DNA from: JAAYZB01 sp035379945
Lineage (GTDB): Bacteria > Bacillota_I > Bacilli_A > Izemoplasmatales > Hujiaoplasmataceae
DNA: 64,000 nt
Direction: 5' to 3'
Assembly (NCBI GenBank): GCA_035379945.1
Contig: DAOSWG010000004.1
Span: 33,012 to 97,011, forward strand
Each line of letters begins with the position of its first letter. The first letter of the stretch is position 1. The notes below the pieces were generated by a model. It did not search any database and was not told the origin of the DNA. It saw only the letters and a list, made by a program, of their open reading frames with translations. The position numbers and the translations under genes were made by a program. Shown here one piece after another: positions 1-7,884 of this stretch.

Positions 1-176
1 TGCGATGAAGCTGCCAGCAAGGTGGTTTGCAGGTCATCGTCGATGATCTGGCAGTAAATGGCTTTGTTGGAACGATAGACGTTTAGCCGAGGTCTGGAAG
101 CTGTGCCTTTGATGATTGTCCGAATACGCCAGTGTCTTTTCTCGCGCTGAACATTCTTATTAACTGGTTTAAACAT
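1..176 (-). CDS. rplR: 50S ribosomal protein L18 (partial, N-terminal part)
   Basis: The window cuts this gene: only the first 58 codons are present and the rest lies before base 1. The start is the ATG at 176-174. The visible protein begins MFKPVNKNVQREKRHWRIR and continues into the basic, arginine-rich segment typical of bacterial L18, which binds 5S rRNA in the central protuberance of the large subunit. It lies just downstream of rplF, the normal spc-operon order. The identification rests on the characteristic N-terminus and on position. Confidence 0.93.
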   Translation of the reverse strand, partial: MFKPVNKNVQREKRHWRIRTIIKGTASRPRLNVYRSNKAIYCQIIDDDLQTTLLAASS

Positions 177-194
177 AGTTTTTCACCCCGGGCC

Positions 195-737
195 TTATTT
201 GGCCGTCTTTCCTTCCTTGCGGCGGATATGTTCGCCACGGTACCGGATGCCTTTGCCCTGATATGGTTCAGGAGCGCGGACCTTGCGGATCACGGCTGCG
301 AATTCTCCGACAGCTTGTTTGTCGATTCCCTTGATGAAAATCTCCGTGTTCGACGGCACTTCGATCGTAAGATTCTCGGGAATGGCGATTTCCACCGGAT
401 TGGAATATCCGACGGAAAGAACCAATATGTTGGAACCTTTGAGCGCGGCACGATATCCGACACCCTTGATGTCCAGTATCTTGGTATATCCTTCCGTTAC
501 GCCTACCACCATGTTGTTTAGGACCGCTCTCGTGGTTCCGTGAAGTTCACGGTGGATGAGCGAGTCAGATGGTCTCGTTACGGTGATTTCGTTATTTTCA
601 GTAGCGATCGAAATGTCTTTGGAAAAAGTGAATTCCAAAACTCCTTTCGGGCCCTTGACGGTGACATGGTTGTCCTTGTCAACCGTTATGGAAACGCCGG
701 CAGGAATCACGATCGGTAGCTTTCCTATACGACTCAT
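195..737 (-). CDS. rplF: 50S ribosomal protein L6
   Basis: Encodes a 180-residue L6, the usual bacterial length, with the N-terminus MSRIGKLPIVIPAGV and the C-terminal EPYQGKGIRYRGEHIRRKEGK block. L6 binds 23S rRNA near the sarcin-ricin loop and stabilises the factor-binding region. A GGAGG-type ribosome binding site lies about 12 bases before the ATG. It sits between rpsH and rplR in the S10-spc operon, and all genes from rpsJ to rplR run on the minus strand with short gaps, so one long transcript is likely. Confidence 0.98.
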   Translation of the reverse strand: MSRIGKLPIVIPAGVSITVDKDNHVTVKGPKGVLEFTFSKDISIATENNEITVTRPSDSLIHRELHGTTRAVLNNMVVGVTEGYTKILDIKGVGYRAALKGSNILVLSVGYSNPVEIAIPENLTIEVPSNTEIFIKGIDKQAVGEFAAVIRKVRAPEPYQGKGIRYRGEHIRRKEGKTAK

Positions 738-776
738 ATTATTCTTGCACCTCCATGATATCCATTATTTGCGGCA

Positions 777-1175
777 TTACCATACGTATGCCAGGACTTC
801 TCCGCCGACTTGTTTCCTTCTGGCTTCCCGGTCTGTCATGATCCCTTGGGAAGTGGAAACAATGGCGATGCCCAAACCGTTCAACACCCTCGGGAGATCG
901 TCGGATTTGGCATAAACCCTGAGTCCGGGCTTGGAAATCTTTTTAAGCCCTCTGACCGCTCTTGCGTCGTTGGGCAAATATTTCAACGTTACCTTCAAAT
1001 TGCCTTGGACCGAACCACCTACGAATTCGTAATCGGTGATATACCCTTCGTTTTTCAAGACATTAAGGATCTCGGCTTTGAGTTTTGAGGCGGGAACGTC
1101 GACTGTTTTGTGTTTCATCTGATTGGCATTGCGGATTCTCGTAAGCATATCCGCAATCGGATCTGTCATAACCAT
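777..1175 (-). CDS. rpsH: 30S ribosomal protein S8
   Basis: A 132-residue S8 of normal length, beginning MVMTDPIADMLTRIRNANQ and ending with the conserved GGEVLAYVW-type terminus. S8 is a primary 16S rRNA binding protein of the central domain, and in other bacteria it is the translational regulator of the spc operon. The first ATG is preferred because GGAGG lies ten bases upstream; a second ATG two codons later is also possible. The gene is flanked by rpsN and rplF as in Bacilli. Confidence 0.98.
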   Translation of the reverse strand: MVMTDPIADMLTRIRNANQMKHKTVDVPASKLKAEILNVLKNEGYITDYEFVGGSVQGNLKVTLKYLPNDARAVRGLKKISKPGLRVYAKSDDLPRVLNGLGIAIVSTSQGIMTDREARRKQVGGEVLAYVW

Positions 1176-1227
1176 GTTCTAAATGCCTCCTTCCTTGATA
1201 AATAGGAATCGAATCTGATCATAATCT

Positions 1228-1413
1228 TTACCAACTTGCCTTCTTGACACCGGGAATCTGTCCTTTGTAGGCCAGTTCACGGAAGCAAACGCGGCAAAGT
1301 TTGAATTTGCGGTAAACCGCATGGGGGCGTCCGCAACGCTCACATCTCGTATAATTGCGAACCGGGAATTTCGATCCGCGTTGTTGTCTGACTTTCATCG
1401 ATGTTTTAGCCAT
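1228..1413 (-). CDS. rpsN: 30S ribosomal protein S14, zinc-binding short type
   Basis: A 61-residue S14 with two CxxC pairs (CERCGR near residue 24 and CRVC near residue 40) and the terminal KKASW. This is the short, zinc-containing (C+) form common in Bacillota. It assembles late into the 30S head. Its position between rplE and rpsH is canonical. Having the zinc form as the operon copy suggests that any zinc-independent paralogue would lie elsewhere, but that cannot be tested here. Confidence 0.97.
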   Translation of the reverse strand: MAKTSMKVRQQRGSKFPVRNYTRCERCGRPHAVYRKFKLCRVCFRELAYKGQIPGVKKASW

Positions 1414-1425
1414 GATTGCGCCTCC

Positions 1426-1968
1426 CTAATTCTTTCTGAACGGCATGCCGAACATCTTCAGCAGCTCGATGGACTCCTGGTCCGTTTTCGCTGTCGTGAC
1501 GATGACGATGTCCATTCCCCGGATTTTGCTCACTTTGTCATAGTTGATCTCCGGAAAGATCAGTTGTTCGCGGATACCTAACGTGTAGTTGCCGCGTCCA
1601 TCGAATCCTCTCGGGTTGATACCGCGGAAGTCGCGGACGCGCGGTAAGGCGATTGTGATCAGCTTATCAAGGAAATCGTACATTCTTTCCCCGCGAAGCG
1701 TTACTTTGCAGCCAATCGGCATGCCTTCGCGGAGTTTGAAGTTTGCTATGGATTTCTTTGCTTTTGTAATAATCGGTTTTTGTCCGGTGATCTGGGTGAG
1801 TTCGGCGACCGCGTCGTCCAGAACTTTTGGATTCTGCACGGCGTCTCCGGCACCGATGTTCAACGTGATCTTGCTGACTTTCGGACATTGCATGACGGAA
1901 GAATATTTGAATTTTTCAGTCAACGCGGGAAGAATCTCGCTTTTATATTTTTCCTGTAGGCGGTTCAT
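1426..1968 (-). CDS. rplE: 50S ribosomal protein L5
   Basis: A 180-residue L5, starting MNRLQEKYKSEILPALTEKF. It has the conserved central KITLNIGAGDA and ITGQKPIITKAKKSIA segments and the RDFRGINPRGFDGRGNY loop that contacts 5S rRNA and P-site tRNA. The ATG is preceded by a GAGGGAG ribosome binding site. It lies 17 bases after rplX and 12 bases before rpsN within the same operon, and nothing about it is unusual. Confidence 0.98.
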   Translation of the reverse strand: MNRLQEKYKSEILPALTEKFKYSSVMQCPKVSKITLNIGAGDAVQNPKVLDDAVAELTQITGQKPIITKAKKSIANFKLREGMPIGCKVTLRGERMYDFLDKLITIALPRVRDFRGINPRGFDGRGNYTLGIREQLIFPEINYDKVSKIRGMDIVIVTTAKTDQESIELLKMFGMPFRKN

Positions 1969-1984
1969 CTATATTCTCCCTCCA

Positions 1985-2326
1985 TCATTCCAGGACTTCC
2001 CCGGATTTTTTGGCATATCTGACCGTTTCGGTCTCATCCTGTTGTTTCTTCGTTTTCCGGGTTACTTCCTTGTAACCGATCCTTGTCCGTTTCTTTTCTT
2101 TCGGATCAAGCAACATGATGTTGGAAACGTGGATCGGTTTGTCGACGTCCATGATGCCCCCGTCGGGAGCGATCTGGGACGGTTTCAGATGTTTCTTGAC
2201 TTTGGCCAGGCCTTCGCCTTCCAGCGTGACCCGTTCCGATTTGGTCAGAATTTTGCTGATGGTTCCTTTTTTGCCTTTGTCCTGACCAGCTATGATGACG
2301 ACTTTATCGCCTTTCTTAAATTTCAT
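1985..2326 (-). CDS. rplX: 50S ribosomal protein L24
   Basis: A KOW-domain protein of 113 residues starting MKFKKGDKVVIIAGQDKGKKG, which is the diagnostic L24 N-terminus. L24 initiates 50S assembly at the 5' end of 23S rRNA. I chose the ATG at 2326 rather than the in-frame one at 2335. GGAGG ends nine bases before the downstream ATG but directly abuts the upstream one. The gene lies between rplN and rplE. Confidence 0.97.
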   Translation of the reverse strand: MKFKKGDKVVIIAGQDKGKKGTISKILTKSERVTLEGEGLAKVKKHLKPSQIAPDGGIMDVDKPIHVSNIMLLDPKEKKRTRIGYKEVTRKTKKQQDETETVRYAKKSGEVLE

Positions 2327-2341
2327 GAATGGCATCCTCCC

Positions 2342-2710
2342 TTACAGTACTTCCGGAGCGAGAGATACGATCTTGGTGAATTCTGCATCCCTGAGCTCGC
2401 GGGCCACCGGTCCGAAAATGCGGGTGCCTTTCGGGCTTTTGTCATCTTTGATGATGACGGCGGCGTTGTCGTCGAATTTGATGTGGGTTCCGTCGGGACG
2501 TTGGAGTCCTCTTTTTGTTCTGACGATTACAGCTTTGACGATTTCGCCTTTTTTGACCAAACCGCCAGGCGTGGCCGACTTGACCGTGGCGACGATAATG
2601 TCGCCGATGTTGGCGTATTTCCGGCTGGTGCCGCCCAGCACCTTAATGGTAAGAATTTCTTTAGCACCGGAGTTGTCGGCTATTTTCAGTCTTGTTTCCT
2701 GTTGGATCAT
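2342..2710 (-). CDS. rplN: 50S ribosomal protein L14
   Basis: A 122-residue L14 with the classic MIQQETRLKIADNSGAKE start and LAPEVL end. It lies at the subunit interface and forms an intersubunit bridge; in many bacteria it is also the docking site of the silencing factor RsfS. Length and order (rpsQ-rplN-rplX) are as expected for a bacterial spc operon. Confidence 0.99.
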   Translation of the reverse strand: MIQQETRLKIADNSGAKEILTIKVLGGTSRKYANIGDIIVATVKSATPGGLVKKGEIVKAVIVRTKRGLQRPDGTHIKFDDNAAVIIKDDKSPKGTRIFGPVARELRDAEFTKIVSLAPEVL

Positions 2711-2734
2711 TTCAGTGTCCTCGCTTTCCCGCCG

Positions 2735-2995
2735 CTATTCCGCTTTGTGCTCGACGATTTCGATCAAGCGGAATTTTTTCGTACGCGAGAGCGGGCGACA
2801 TTCGGTGATTCTCACGACGTCGCCTTCTTTGGCTTCGTTCTTCTCGTCATGGGCGGTGAATTTTTTCGATGAGATCACGCGTTTGTTATATAGAGGATGT
2901 TTTTTGTAAGACGTGACCAATATGGTGATTGTCTTGTCGTTCTTGGCGGAAACCACGGTTCCCGTAAAGACGCGATGCAGTTTTTTCTCTTCCAT
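2735..2995 (-). CDS. rpsQ: 30S ribosomal protein S17
   Basis: An 86-residue S17 of the OB-fold family, with the conserved GTVVSAKNDKTITILV and GDVVRITECRPLSRTKKFRL segments. It binds 16S rRNA helices 7 and 11 early in assembly. It follows rpmC by 11 bases and precedes rplN by 24 bases in the operon. Confidence 0.98.
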   Translation of the reverse strand: MEEKKLHRVFTGTVVSAKNDKTITILVTSYKKHPLYNKRVISSKKFTAHDEKNEAKEGDVVRITECRPLSRTKKFRLIEIVEHKAE

Positions 2996-3006
2996 GGTTA
3001 TCCTCC

Positions 3007-3201
3007 CTACTCGCGTTCCCGCTCGGAGATGATTGTTTTCATCTGGGCGATGGTCTTACGGACCACATGCAGGCGCGCTGTATTTTCGAGTTGTCCGGTC
3101 GCTTGTTTGAAGCGAAGATCGAACATCTCTTTCTTTAGATTATCGATTTCTTTTAGAATGGCGTCGGTTTCCATTTCGCGAATTTGACTAACATGTGCCA
3201 T
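3007..3201 (-). CDS. rpmC: 50S ribosomal protein L29
   Basis: A 64-residue L29, starting MAHVSQIREMETD with the two-helix core that ends in TARLHVVRKTIAQMKT. L29 sits near the exit tunnel beside L23 and contacts the SRP/trigger-factor docking area. The ATG at 3201 overlaps the last 14 bases of rplP, which suggests translational coupling. An in-frame GTG at 3213 would add four residues but is less likely. Confidence 0.95.
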   Translation of the reverse strand: MAHVSQIREMETDAILKEIDNLKKEMFDLRFKQATGQLENTARLHVVRKTIAQMKTIISERERE

Positions 3202-3619
3202 TTTCGTCACCACATTCCTTCTTCACAAATTTGGTCTTGATCGGCAATTTGTGCGATGCCAGACGCAAGGCCTCTTTGGCCACATCTTCAGGAACGCCGG
3301 CGATTTCGAACATGATCAGGCCTTCCTTGACGACGGCTACCCAATCTTCCGGGGCGCCTTTTCCTGATCCCATACGTACTTCAAGCGGCTTTTTGGTTTT
3401 GGCCATATGCGGGAAGATCTTAACCCAGACTTGTCCGGCGCGTTTCATAAAACGCGTCATGGCAACACGGCTGGCTTCGATCTGGCGAGCGGAGATCCAT
3501 GCACCTTCAAGGGCCATGAGTCCATATTCACCGAAAGTTATTTCGGTTCCGCCTTTGGCGTGTCCCTCGTATCTTACCCGATGGGGACGCCGATATTTAG
3601 TTCTTTTTGGCATCAACAT
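3188..3619 (-). CDS. rplP: 50S ribosomal protein L16
   Basis: A 143-residue L16 beginning MLMPKRTKYRRPHRVRYEGHAKGG, the usual bacterial N-terminus. L16 organises the A-site side of the peptidyl transferase centre. The first ATG is used because it sits 11 bases from a GGAGG, whereas the second in-frame ATG is further away. The C-terminus runs a few residues past the usual end and overlaps the rpmC start. Confidence 0.97.
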   Translation of the reverse strand: MLMPKRTKYRRPHRVRYEGHAKGGTEITFGEYGLMALEGAWISARQIEASRVAMTRFMKRAGQVWVKIFPHMAKTKKPLEVRMGSGKGAPEDWVAVVKEGLIMFEIAGVPEDVAKEALRLASHKLPIKTKFVKKECGDENGTC

Positions 3620-3622
3620 GGT

Positions 3623-4270
3623 TTATCTGGCCTCCTTCTTCTGAGGCAGTTTCTCACCCTTGTAGATCCATACCTTGACACCGAGTTTTCCGTATGTCGT
3701 CTTGGCTTCGGCCAAAGCGTAATCAATATCCGCTCTCAGGGTATGCAAGGGAACATTTCCTTCGCTGTATCCTTCGGCGCGGGCGATTTCGGCGCCAGCC
3801 AAACGTCCGGAAACGAGTGTGCGGCAGCCTTTGGCTCCGGCTTTCAAGGCTCTTTGGATGGCGACTTTCTGAACCCGGCGGAACGATGCGCGGTTTTCCA
3901 ATTGCCGGGCGATGCTGTCGGCGACCAGTTTGGCGTCCAGTTCGGCGCGTTTGATCTCAACGACATTCAGGAAGACTTCCTTGCCTGTGAGTTTTTTGAG
4001 TTTGTCAACTACTGCGTTCTTGGTCTCGCCGTTGCGGCCGATGACCATTCCGGGCTTGGCGGTGTTGACAGTGATGATAACCCGGGATTTGCTTCTTTCG
4101 ATGACTATCTTAGAAACGCTGGCGTTCTTGTAAAGTTCGTTAAGGAGCTCGCGGATCTTCATGTCTTCGATCAAGAGGTCTGCCACGTCACGCTTGTCGG
4201 CGTACCAACGGGATTCCCAATCGAGAATTATGCCTATGCGTTGTCCGATCGGACTGACTTTTTGTCCCAT
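3623..4270 (-). CDS. rpsC: 30S ribosomal protein S3
   Basis: A 215-residue S3 starting MGQKVSPIGQRIG, with an N-terminal KH domain (GMVIGRNGE motif) and the C-terminal domain containing the RTLVSGRLAGAEIARAEGYSEG signature. It lines the mRNA entry tunnel of the 30S subunit and contributes to helicase activity there. The gene starts 11 bases after rplV and ends four bases before rplP. Confidence 0.98.
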   Translation of the reverse strand: MGQKVSPIGQRIGIILDWESRWYADKRDVADLLIEDMKIRELLNELYKNASVSKIVIERSKSRVIITVNTAKPGMVIGRNGETKNAVVDKLKKLTGKEVFLNVVEIKRAELDAKLVADSIARQLENRASFRRVQKVAIQRALKAGAKGCRTLVSGRLAGAEIARAEGYSEGNVPLHTLRADIDYALAEAKTTYGKLGVKVWIYKGEKLPQKKEAR

Positions 4271-4280
4271 AAACTCCTCC

Positions 4281-4625
4281 TTATTCCCTTTCCGCCACGG
4301 TTACGTAAATGTGGCTCGTGCGTTTCAAGATAGCGAATGCGCGACCGCGTGAGCGGGGCTGGATTCTTTTGAATGTTTTTCCTTCTCCGACAAAGATTTC
4401 CTTTATGTACAGTTTCTCTGGGTCTAATTGGAAATTGTGGTCGGCGTTGGCGGCGGCTGATTTGATCAGTTTTTCCACCGGCTTGCTGGCGCCTCTCTGA
4501 AGGTTTCTCAGAATAGCGTATGCATCATTGATACTTTGGCCGCGAACCAGGTCAACTACCAAACGCACCTTGCGGGGAGCGATTCTGACTGAACGGAGAA
4601 CGGCTTTGGCTTCTTTGGCTTCCAT
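4281..4625 (-). CDS. rplV: 50S ribosomal protein L22
   Basis: A 114-residue L22 with the globular N-terminus and the extended beta-hairpin that reaches the exit-tunnel constriction (region around RIQPRSRGRAFAILKRTSHI). Macrolide-resistance changes in other species map to this hairpin; nothing abnormal is visible. The start codon shares one base with the stop of rpsS (TAATG), so coupling is expected. Confidence 0.98.
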   Translation of the reverse strand: MEAKEAKAVLRSVRIAPRKVRLVVDLVRGQSINDAYAILRNLQRGASKPVEKLIKSAAANADHNFQLDPEKLYIKEIFVGEGKTFKRIQPRSRGRAFAILKRTSHIYVTVAERE

Positions 4626-4915
4626 TACTGTGCTCCTCCTGATTTCTTGACGGCTTTTTTATCCGCATGGCCGCGGAATGTTCTCGTCGGTGAAAATTCA
4701 CCGAGTTTGTGTCCGACCATGTCTTCGGTGATGTACACGGGAATGTGTTCACGACCATTGTGGACACCGATCGTCAAACCGACAAATTGCGGAAAGATGG
4801 TTGAACGTCTGGACCATGTTTGAATGACTTTTTTCGAATTGGACTTGTTGGCTTCGGTGACCTTTTTCATCAAATGGTCGTCGCAGAAGGGTCCTTTTTT
4901 GATTGAACGTGACAT
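4625..4915 (-). CDS. rpsS: 30S ribosomal protein S19
   Basis: A 96-residue S19 starting MSRSIKKGPFCDDHLMKKV, with the conserved RRSTIFPQFVGLTIGVHNGR and FSPTRTFRGH segments. S19 forms the head of the 30S subunit with S13 and contacts the B1a bridge. It lies between rplB and rplV. Confidence 0.98.
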   Translation of the reverse strand: MSRSIKKGPFCDDHLMKKVTEANKSNSKKVIQTWSRRSTIFPQFVGLTIGVHNGREHIPVYITEDMVGHKLGEFSPTRTFRGHADKKAVKKSGGAQ

Positions 4916-4932
4916 TTAGACTTTCTCCTTCC

Positions 4933-5763
4933 TTATTTGTTACGGCGTCTGACAATCAGTTTGTCGCTGGCCTTGTTGTTCTTTCTCGTCTTTTTACCGA
5001 GGGTTGGTTTGCCCCAGGGTGAAAGCGGAGACGGATGACCGATCGGCTGTCTGCCTTCGCCGCCGCCGTGCGGGTGGTCGACCGGGTTCATGACGGAACC
5101 ACGGACTGTCGGCTTAATACCCATATGGCGCTTACGTCCGGCTTTGCCGAGTTTCACGAGTTCATGGAATTCGTTGCCGACTTCACCGATGGTAGCGCGG
5201 CATACTCCGAGAATTCTCCTGACTTCTCCGGATTTGAGACGGATAAGAACGTATTTTTCTTCGCGGCCCAGAATCTGGGCGCTGGTGCCGGCGGCTCTGA
5301 TTAACTGTCCGCCGCGACCGGGATATAGTTCGATATTGTGGATGACAGTACCGACAGGGATGCTCATGATCTCCATCGCGTTTCCAGTGACGATGTCGAC
5401 TGATTTTCCGGAAACGATGGTGGATCCGACTTCCAATCCTTTGGGGGCGAGAATATATCTCTTCTCGCCGTCGGCATAATTGATCAGGGCGATGTTGGCG
5501 CTGCGATTAGGATCGTATTCGATCGTCGCGACTTTTCCGGGGATTCCGTCTTTGTTGCGTTTGTAATCGATGATCCGATATTTTTGCCTGACGCCGCCGG
5601 CCTGATGACGGACGGTGATTTTTCCTTGGTTGTTTCTGCCAGCTTCTTTCTTAAGCGAAACAGTCAAGGATTTTTCTGGCTTGGAAGTTGTGATTTCGGC
5701 GTAATCCAGCTTCGTTTTGTTCCGCTGACCGTTGGTCTGCGGTTTGAATTTGATAATAGCCAT
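4933..5763 (-). CDS. rplB: 50S ribosomal protein L2
   Basis: A 276-residue L2, full length, with the diagnostic HPHGGGEGRQPIGHPSPLSPWGKPTLGKKTRKN block near the C-terminus. That loop contains the conserved histidine needed near the peptidyl transferase centre. L2 bridges the subunits and is essential for their association. It follows rplW by 17 bases. Confidence 0.99.
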   Translation of the reverse strand: MAIIKFKPQTNGQRNKTKLDYAEITTSKPEKSLTVSLKKEAGRNNQGKITVRHQAGGVRQKYRIIDYKRNKDGIPGKVATIEYDPNRSANIALINYADGEKRYILAPKGLEVGSTIVSGKSVDIVTGNAMEIMSIPVGTVIHNIELYPGRGGQLIRAAGTSAQILGREEKYVLIRLKSGEVRRILGVCRATIGEVGNEFHELVKLGKAGRKRHMGIKPTVRGSVMNPVDHPHGGGEGRQPIGHPSPLSPWGKPTLGKKTRKNNKASDKLIVRRRNK

Positions 5764-5779
5764 TAGTTATTCCTCCCGC

Positions 5780-6061
5780 CTATGCCGTGTAGATGTCGAT
5801 CTTGTAACCTTCCGCCAAAGTGACCACAGCTTTGCTGACGGCAGGTTTCAATCCTTCGAATTTGCCGACCTTCTTGGTCTTGGGGATGCAGTTTACGACA
5901 TTTACTTTCGTTACTTTGACGTCGAAGATTTCTTCAATCGCCTGTTTGATCTGAATTTTGTTGGCGTTTTTGTCAACTTCGAATGTATATTTGCGTTGTT
6001 CCGCCAACTTGGTTGATTTTTCCGAAACTACCGGGCTTTTGATAATCTGATATTTATCCAT
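5780..6061 (-). CDS. rplW: 50S ribosomal protein L23
   Basis: A 93-residue L23 starting MDKYQIIKSPVVSEKSTKLAEQ, typical of the family. L23 at the tunnel exit is the docking point for trigger factor and SRP. The initiation ATG overlaps the TGA of rplD by one base (TGATG), a common arrangement in this operon that suggests coupled translation. Confidence 0.97.
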   Translation of the reverse strand: MDKYQIIKSPVVSEKSTKLAEQRKYTFEVDKNANKIQIKQAIEEIFDVKVTKVNVVNCIPKTKKVGKFEGLKPAVSKAVVTLAEGYKIDIYTA

Positions 6062-6684
6062 CAGCCGAGTACCTCCTCTATTTTCTTGATCGCAGCCTCG
6101 GTGGCGAGCACTTTGGCCGAATTCATCACGTCATAGACGCTGATGTGATCGCTTGCGAAGGCGATGACATTCGGCAGGTTTCTCGACGCGATGTCGAAGG
6201 TCTCGTCGATGGTGTCGAGGACAACCATGATCTTGCCTTCAAGTTTGAGGTTCGCAAGGATCTCGACGACGCCTTTTGTCTTGAATGACTCAAGGGTGAT
6301 CTTGTCGACGACGACAAGACTTTCCTCTCTCACCTTGTCGGAAAGAGAAATGCGGAGGGCCTGACGGCGGATCTTCTTGTTGACCTTGTAACTGTAACTG
6401 CGGGGGGACGGACCGAAAACGGTACCTCCTCCGACGAACTGCGGGGCACGGATCGTTCCCTGACGGGCGTGTCCTGTCCCTTTCTGACGATACGGTTTGC
6501 GGCCGCCGCCCCGAACCATTGACCGGTTTTTAGTGCTGGCATTGCCTTGGCGCATGGCAGCTCTCTGGGCTTTGACCACTTCGTATGTTATCTGCTGGTT
6601 GGGTTCAGCTCCGAACACCGCTTCTGAAAGATCGATGTTGCCGACGGCTTCTCCCGCCTGATTCATTAATTTTATAGTGGGCAT
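6061..6684 (-). CDS. rplD: 50S ribosomal protein L4
   Basis: A 207-residue L4 with the QRAAMRQGNASTKNRSMVRGGGRKPYRQKGTGHARQG loop that lines the exit tunnel. In several bacteria L4 represses its own S10 operon by binding the leader RNA. Here there is a leader of roughly 140 bases upstream of rpsJ, but no proven L4 site can be called by eye. Confidence 0.98.
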   Translation of the reverse strand: MPTIKLMNQAGEAVGNIDLSEAVFGAEPNQQITYEVVKAQRAAMRQGNASTKNRSMVRGGGRKPYRQKGTGHARQGTIRAPQFVGGGTVFGPSPRSYSYKVNKKIRRQALRISLSDKVREESLVVVDKITLESFKTKGVVEILANLKLEGKIMVVLDTIDETFDIASRNLPNVIAFASDHISVYDVMNSAKVLATEAAIKKIEEVLG

Positions 6685-6711
6685 GACATTTTTCTCCTTT
6701 CAGCGATATTC

Positions 6712-7344
6712 CTATTTCTGCTTCTTTGTTGCATTTTTGACTATGACAAGCGATTTGTCCGGTCCGGGAACGCTGCCCTTGACCAGCAGGATGCTGTTTT
6801 CAACATCCGCACGGACGATCTGCAGGTTCTGGATGGTGACCGTTTCGTGTCCCATCCGTCCGGGCATTGCTTTGCCCTTTAAGATGCGGTTGGCGGCAAT
6901 CGAGCCCATCGAGCCGACTCCACGATGATACTTGGATCCGTGTTTCATCGGGCCGGTGCTGAAATTGTGGCGGACGATTACGCCTTGATAACCTTTGCCC
7001 TTTGAAGTTCCTGTAACGTCTACATAATCACCAGGGGCAAATATATCACATTTGACCTCTTGGCCGACTTCGTATTCCATCATTTCCGGAAGACGAATCT
7101 CTTTTACGTAGCGCTTAGGTGTCGTGTTGACCTTGGCGAAGTGTCCGGTTAGCGGTTTGTTCACGAGATTTGCACGTTTCTCCATGAACCCGAGTTGGAC
7201 CGCTTCGTATCCGTCAGTGGCGACTGTTTTCTTTTGCAGGACGACATTCGGGGTGACGACAACTACCGTCACCGGGACCAGGTGACCGTTTTCGTCGAAA
7301 ACCTGGGTCATTCCCACTTTTCTTCCTAAGATACCTTTTGCCAT
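6712..7344 (-). CDS. rplC: 50S ribosomal protein L3
   Basis: A 210-residue L3 beginning MAKGILGRKVGMTQVFDE, with the conserved GTSKGKGYQGVIVRHNF and GPMKHGSKYHRGVGSMG segments, including the tip that approaches the peptidyl transferase centre. L3 is one of the assembly initiators of the 50S subunit. It is the second gene of the S10 operon. Confidence 0.99.
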   Translation of the reverse strand: MAKGILGRKVGMTQVFDENGHLVPVTVVVVTPNVVLQKKTVATDGYEAVQLGFMEKRANLVNKPLTGHFAKVNTTPKRYVKEIRLPEMMEYEVGQEVKCDIFAPGDYVDVTGTSKGKGYQGVIVRHNFSTGPMKHGSKYHRGVGSMGSIAANRILKGKAMPGRMGHETVTIQNLQIVRADVENSILLVKGSVPGPDKSLVIVKNATKKQK

Positions 7345-7370
7345 GAGTATACCTCCTATTTGGATTTTCC

Positions 7371-7679
7371 TTACTTCAATACAATGTCGACACCGGACGG
7401 CAGATCCAGATGCATCAACGAGTCGATCGTTTTTGCGGATGGATTGATGATGTCGATCAGACGCTTGTGCGTACGTCTTTCAAACTGCTCGCGAGAATCC
7501 TTGTTAACATGCGGGCTTCTCAGAATAGTGAAGATCTCCTTCTCCGTCGGAAGGGGGATCGGACCGGAAACTACCGCTCCGGTTTTCTTCGCTGTGTCGA
7601 CGATCTTTCTCGCCGATTGATCCAACAATCTGTGATCGTAGGATTTGAGTCTGATTCTGATTACTTGGTTTGCGGCCAT
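7371..7679 (-). CDS. rpsJ: 30S ribosomal protein S10 / NusJ
   Basis: A 102-residue S10 with the conserved IRIRLKSYDHRLLDQSA N-terminus and the FERRTHKRLIDIINPS motif. It is part of the 30S head and, as NusE/NusJ, pairs with NusB in transcription antitermination. It is the first gene of the ribosomal protein operon. AAGGAGGAG lies a few bases before the ATG, and a candidate promoter is found about 150 bases upstream. Confidence 0.99.
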   Translation of the reverse strand: MAANQVIRIRLKSYDHRLLDQSARKIVDTAKKTGAVVSGPIPLPTEKEIFTILRSPHVNKDSREQFERRTHKRLIDIINPSAKTIDSLMHLDLPSGVDIVLK

Positions 7680-7825
7680 TGTGGCTCCTCCTTATGCATA
7701 TAATTCGCTTATACGCAGGCTCATTGTAAATTACCTGACCTCGCACTTTTGGTGTCATAACAACGCCTATGTGTGTGTCAGCAACCTTACAAATCACTGC
7801 CTTCCTGTTCGTCACAGGCCTTTAT

Positions 7826-7854
7826 ATATTATCAAATTTTAAGGCGGAAAGCAA
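7826..7854 (-). promoter_or_regulatory. Candidate promoter of the S10-spc operon
   Basis: Reading the minus strand, TTGCTT (7854-7849) and TAATAT (7831-7826) are separated by 17 bases. The same TTGCTT -35 with 17-base spacing appears before rpmE and pyrG in this window. The -35 falls within the 3' arm of the hairpin that follows the upstream helicase gene. The predicted leader is about 140 bases and begins with a small hairpin at 7806-7820. Confidence 0.5.
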
Positions 7855-7881
7855 GTTTTTTTTCCTGCTATCCGCCTTTTT
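7841..7881. terminator. Inverted repeat after the helicase gene
   Basis: The arms AAGGCGGAAAGCAAG and CCTGCTATCCGCCTT pair around a T-rich loop. The plus strand shows a T-run after the hairpin; on the minus strand the run after the hairpin is weak. It may terminate or attenuate the helicase message. It overlaps the proposed S10 promoter. Confidence 0.5.
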
Positions 7882-7884
7882 TTG

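Noticed and set aside
7504..7815. An open frame overlapping the S10 leader and the start of rpsJ.
   Set aside because: It overlaps the conserved rpsJ in another frame and has no homology signal; the region is an untranslated leader.
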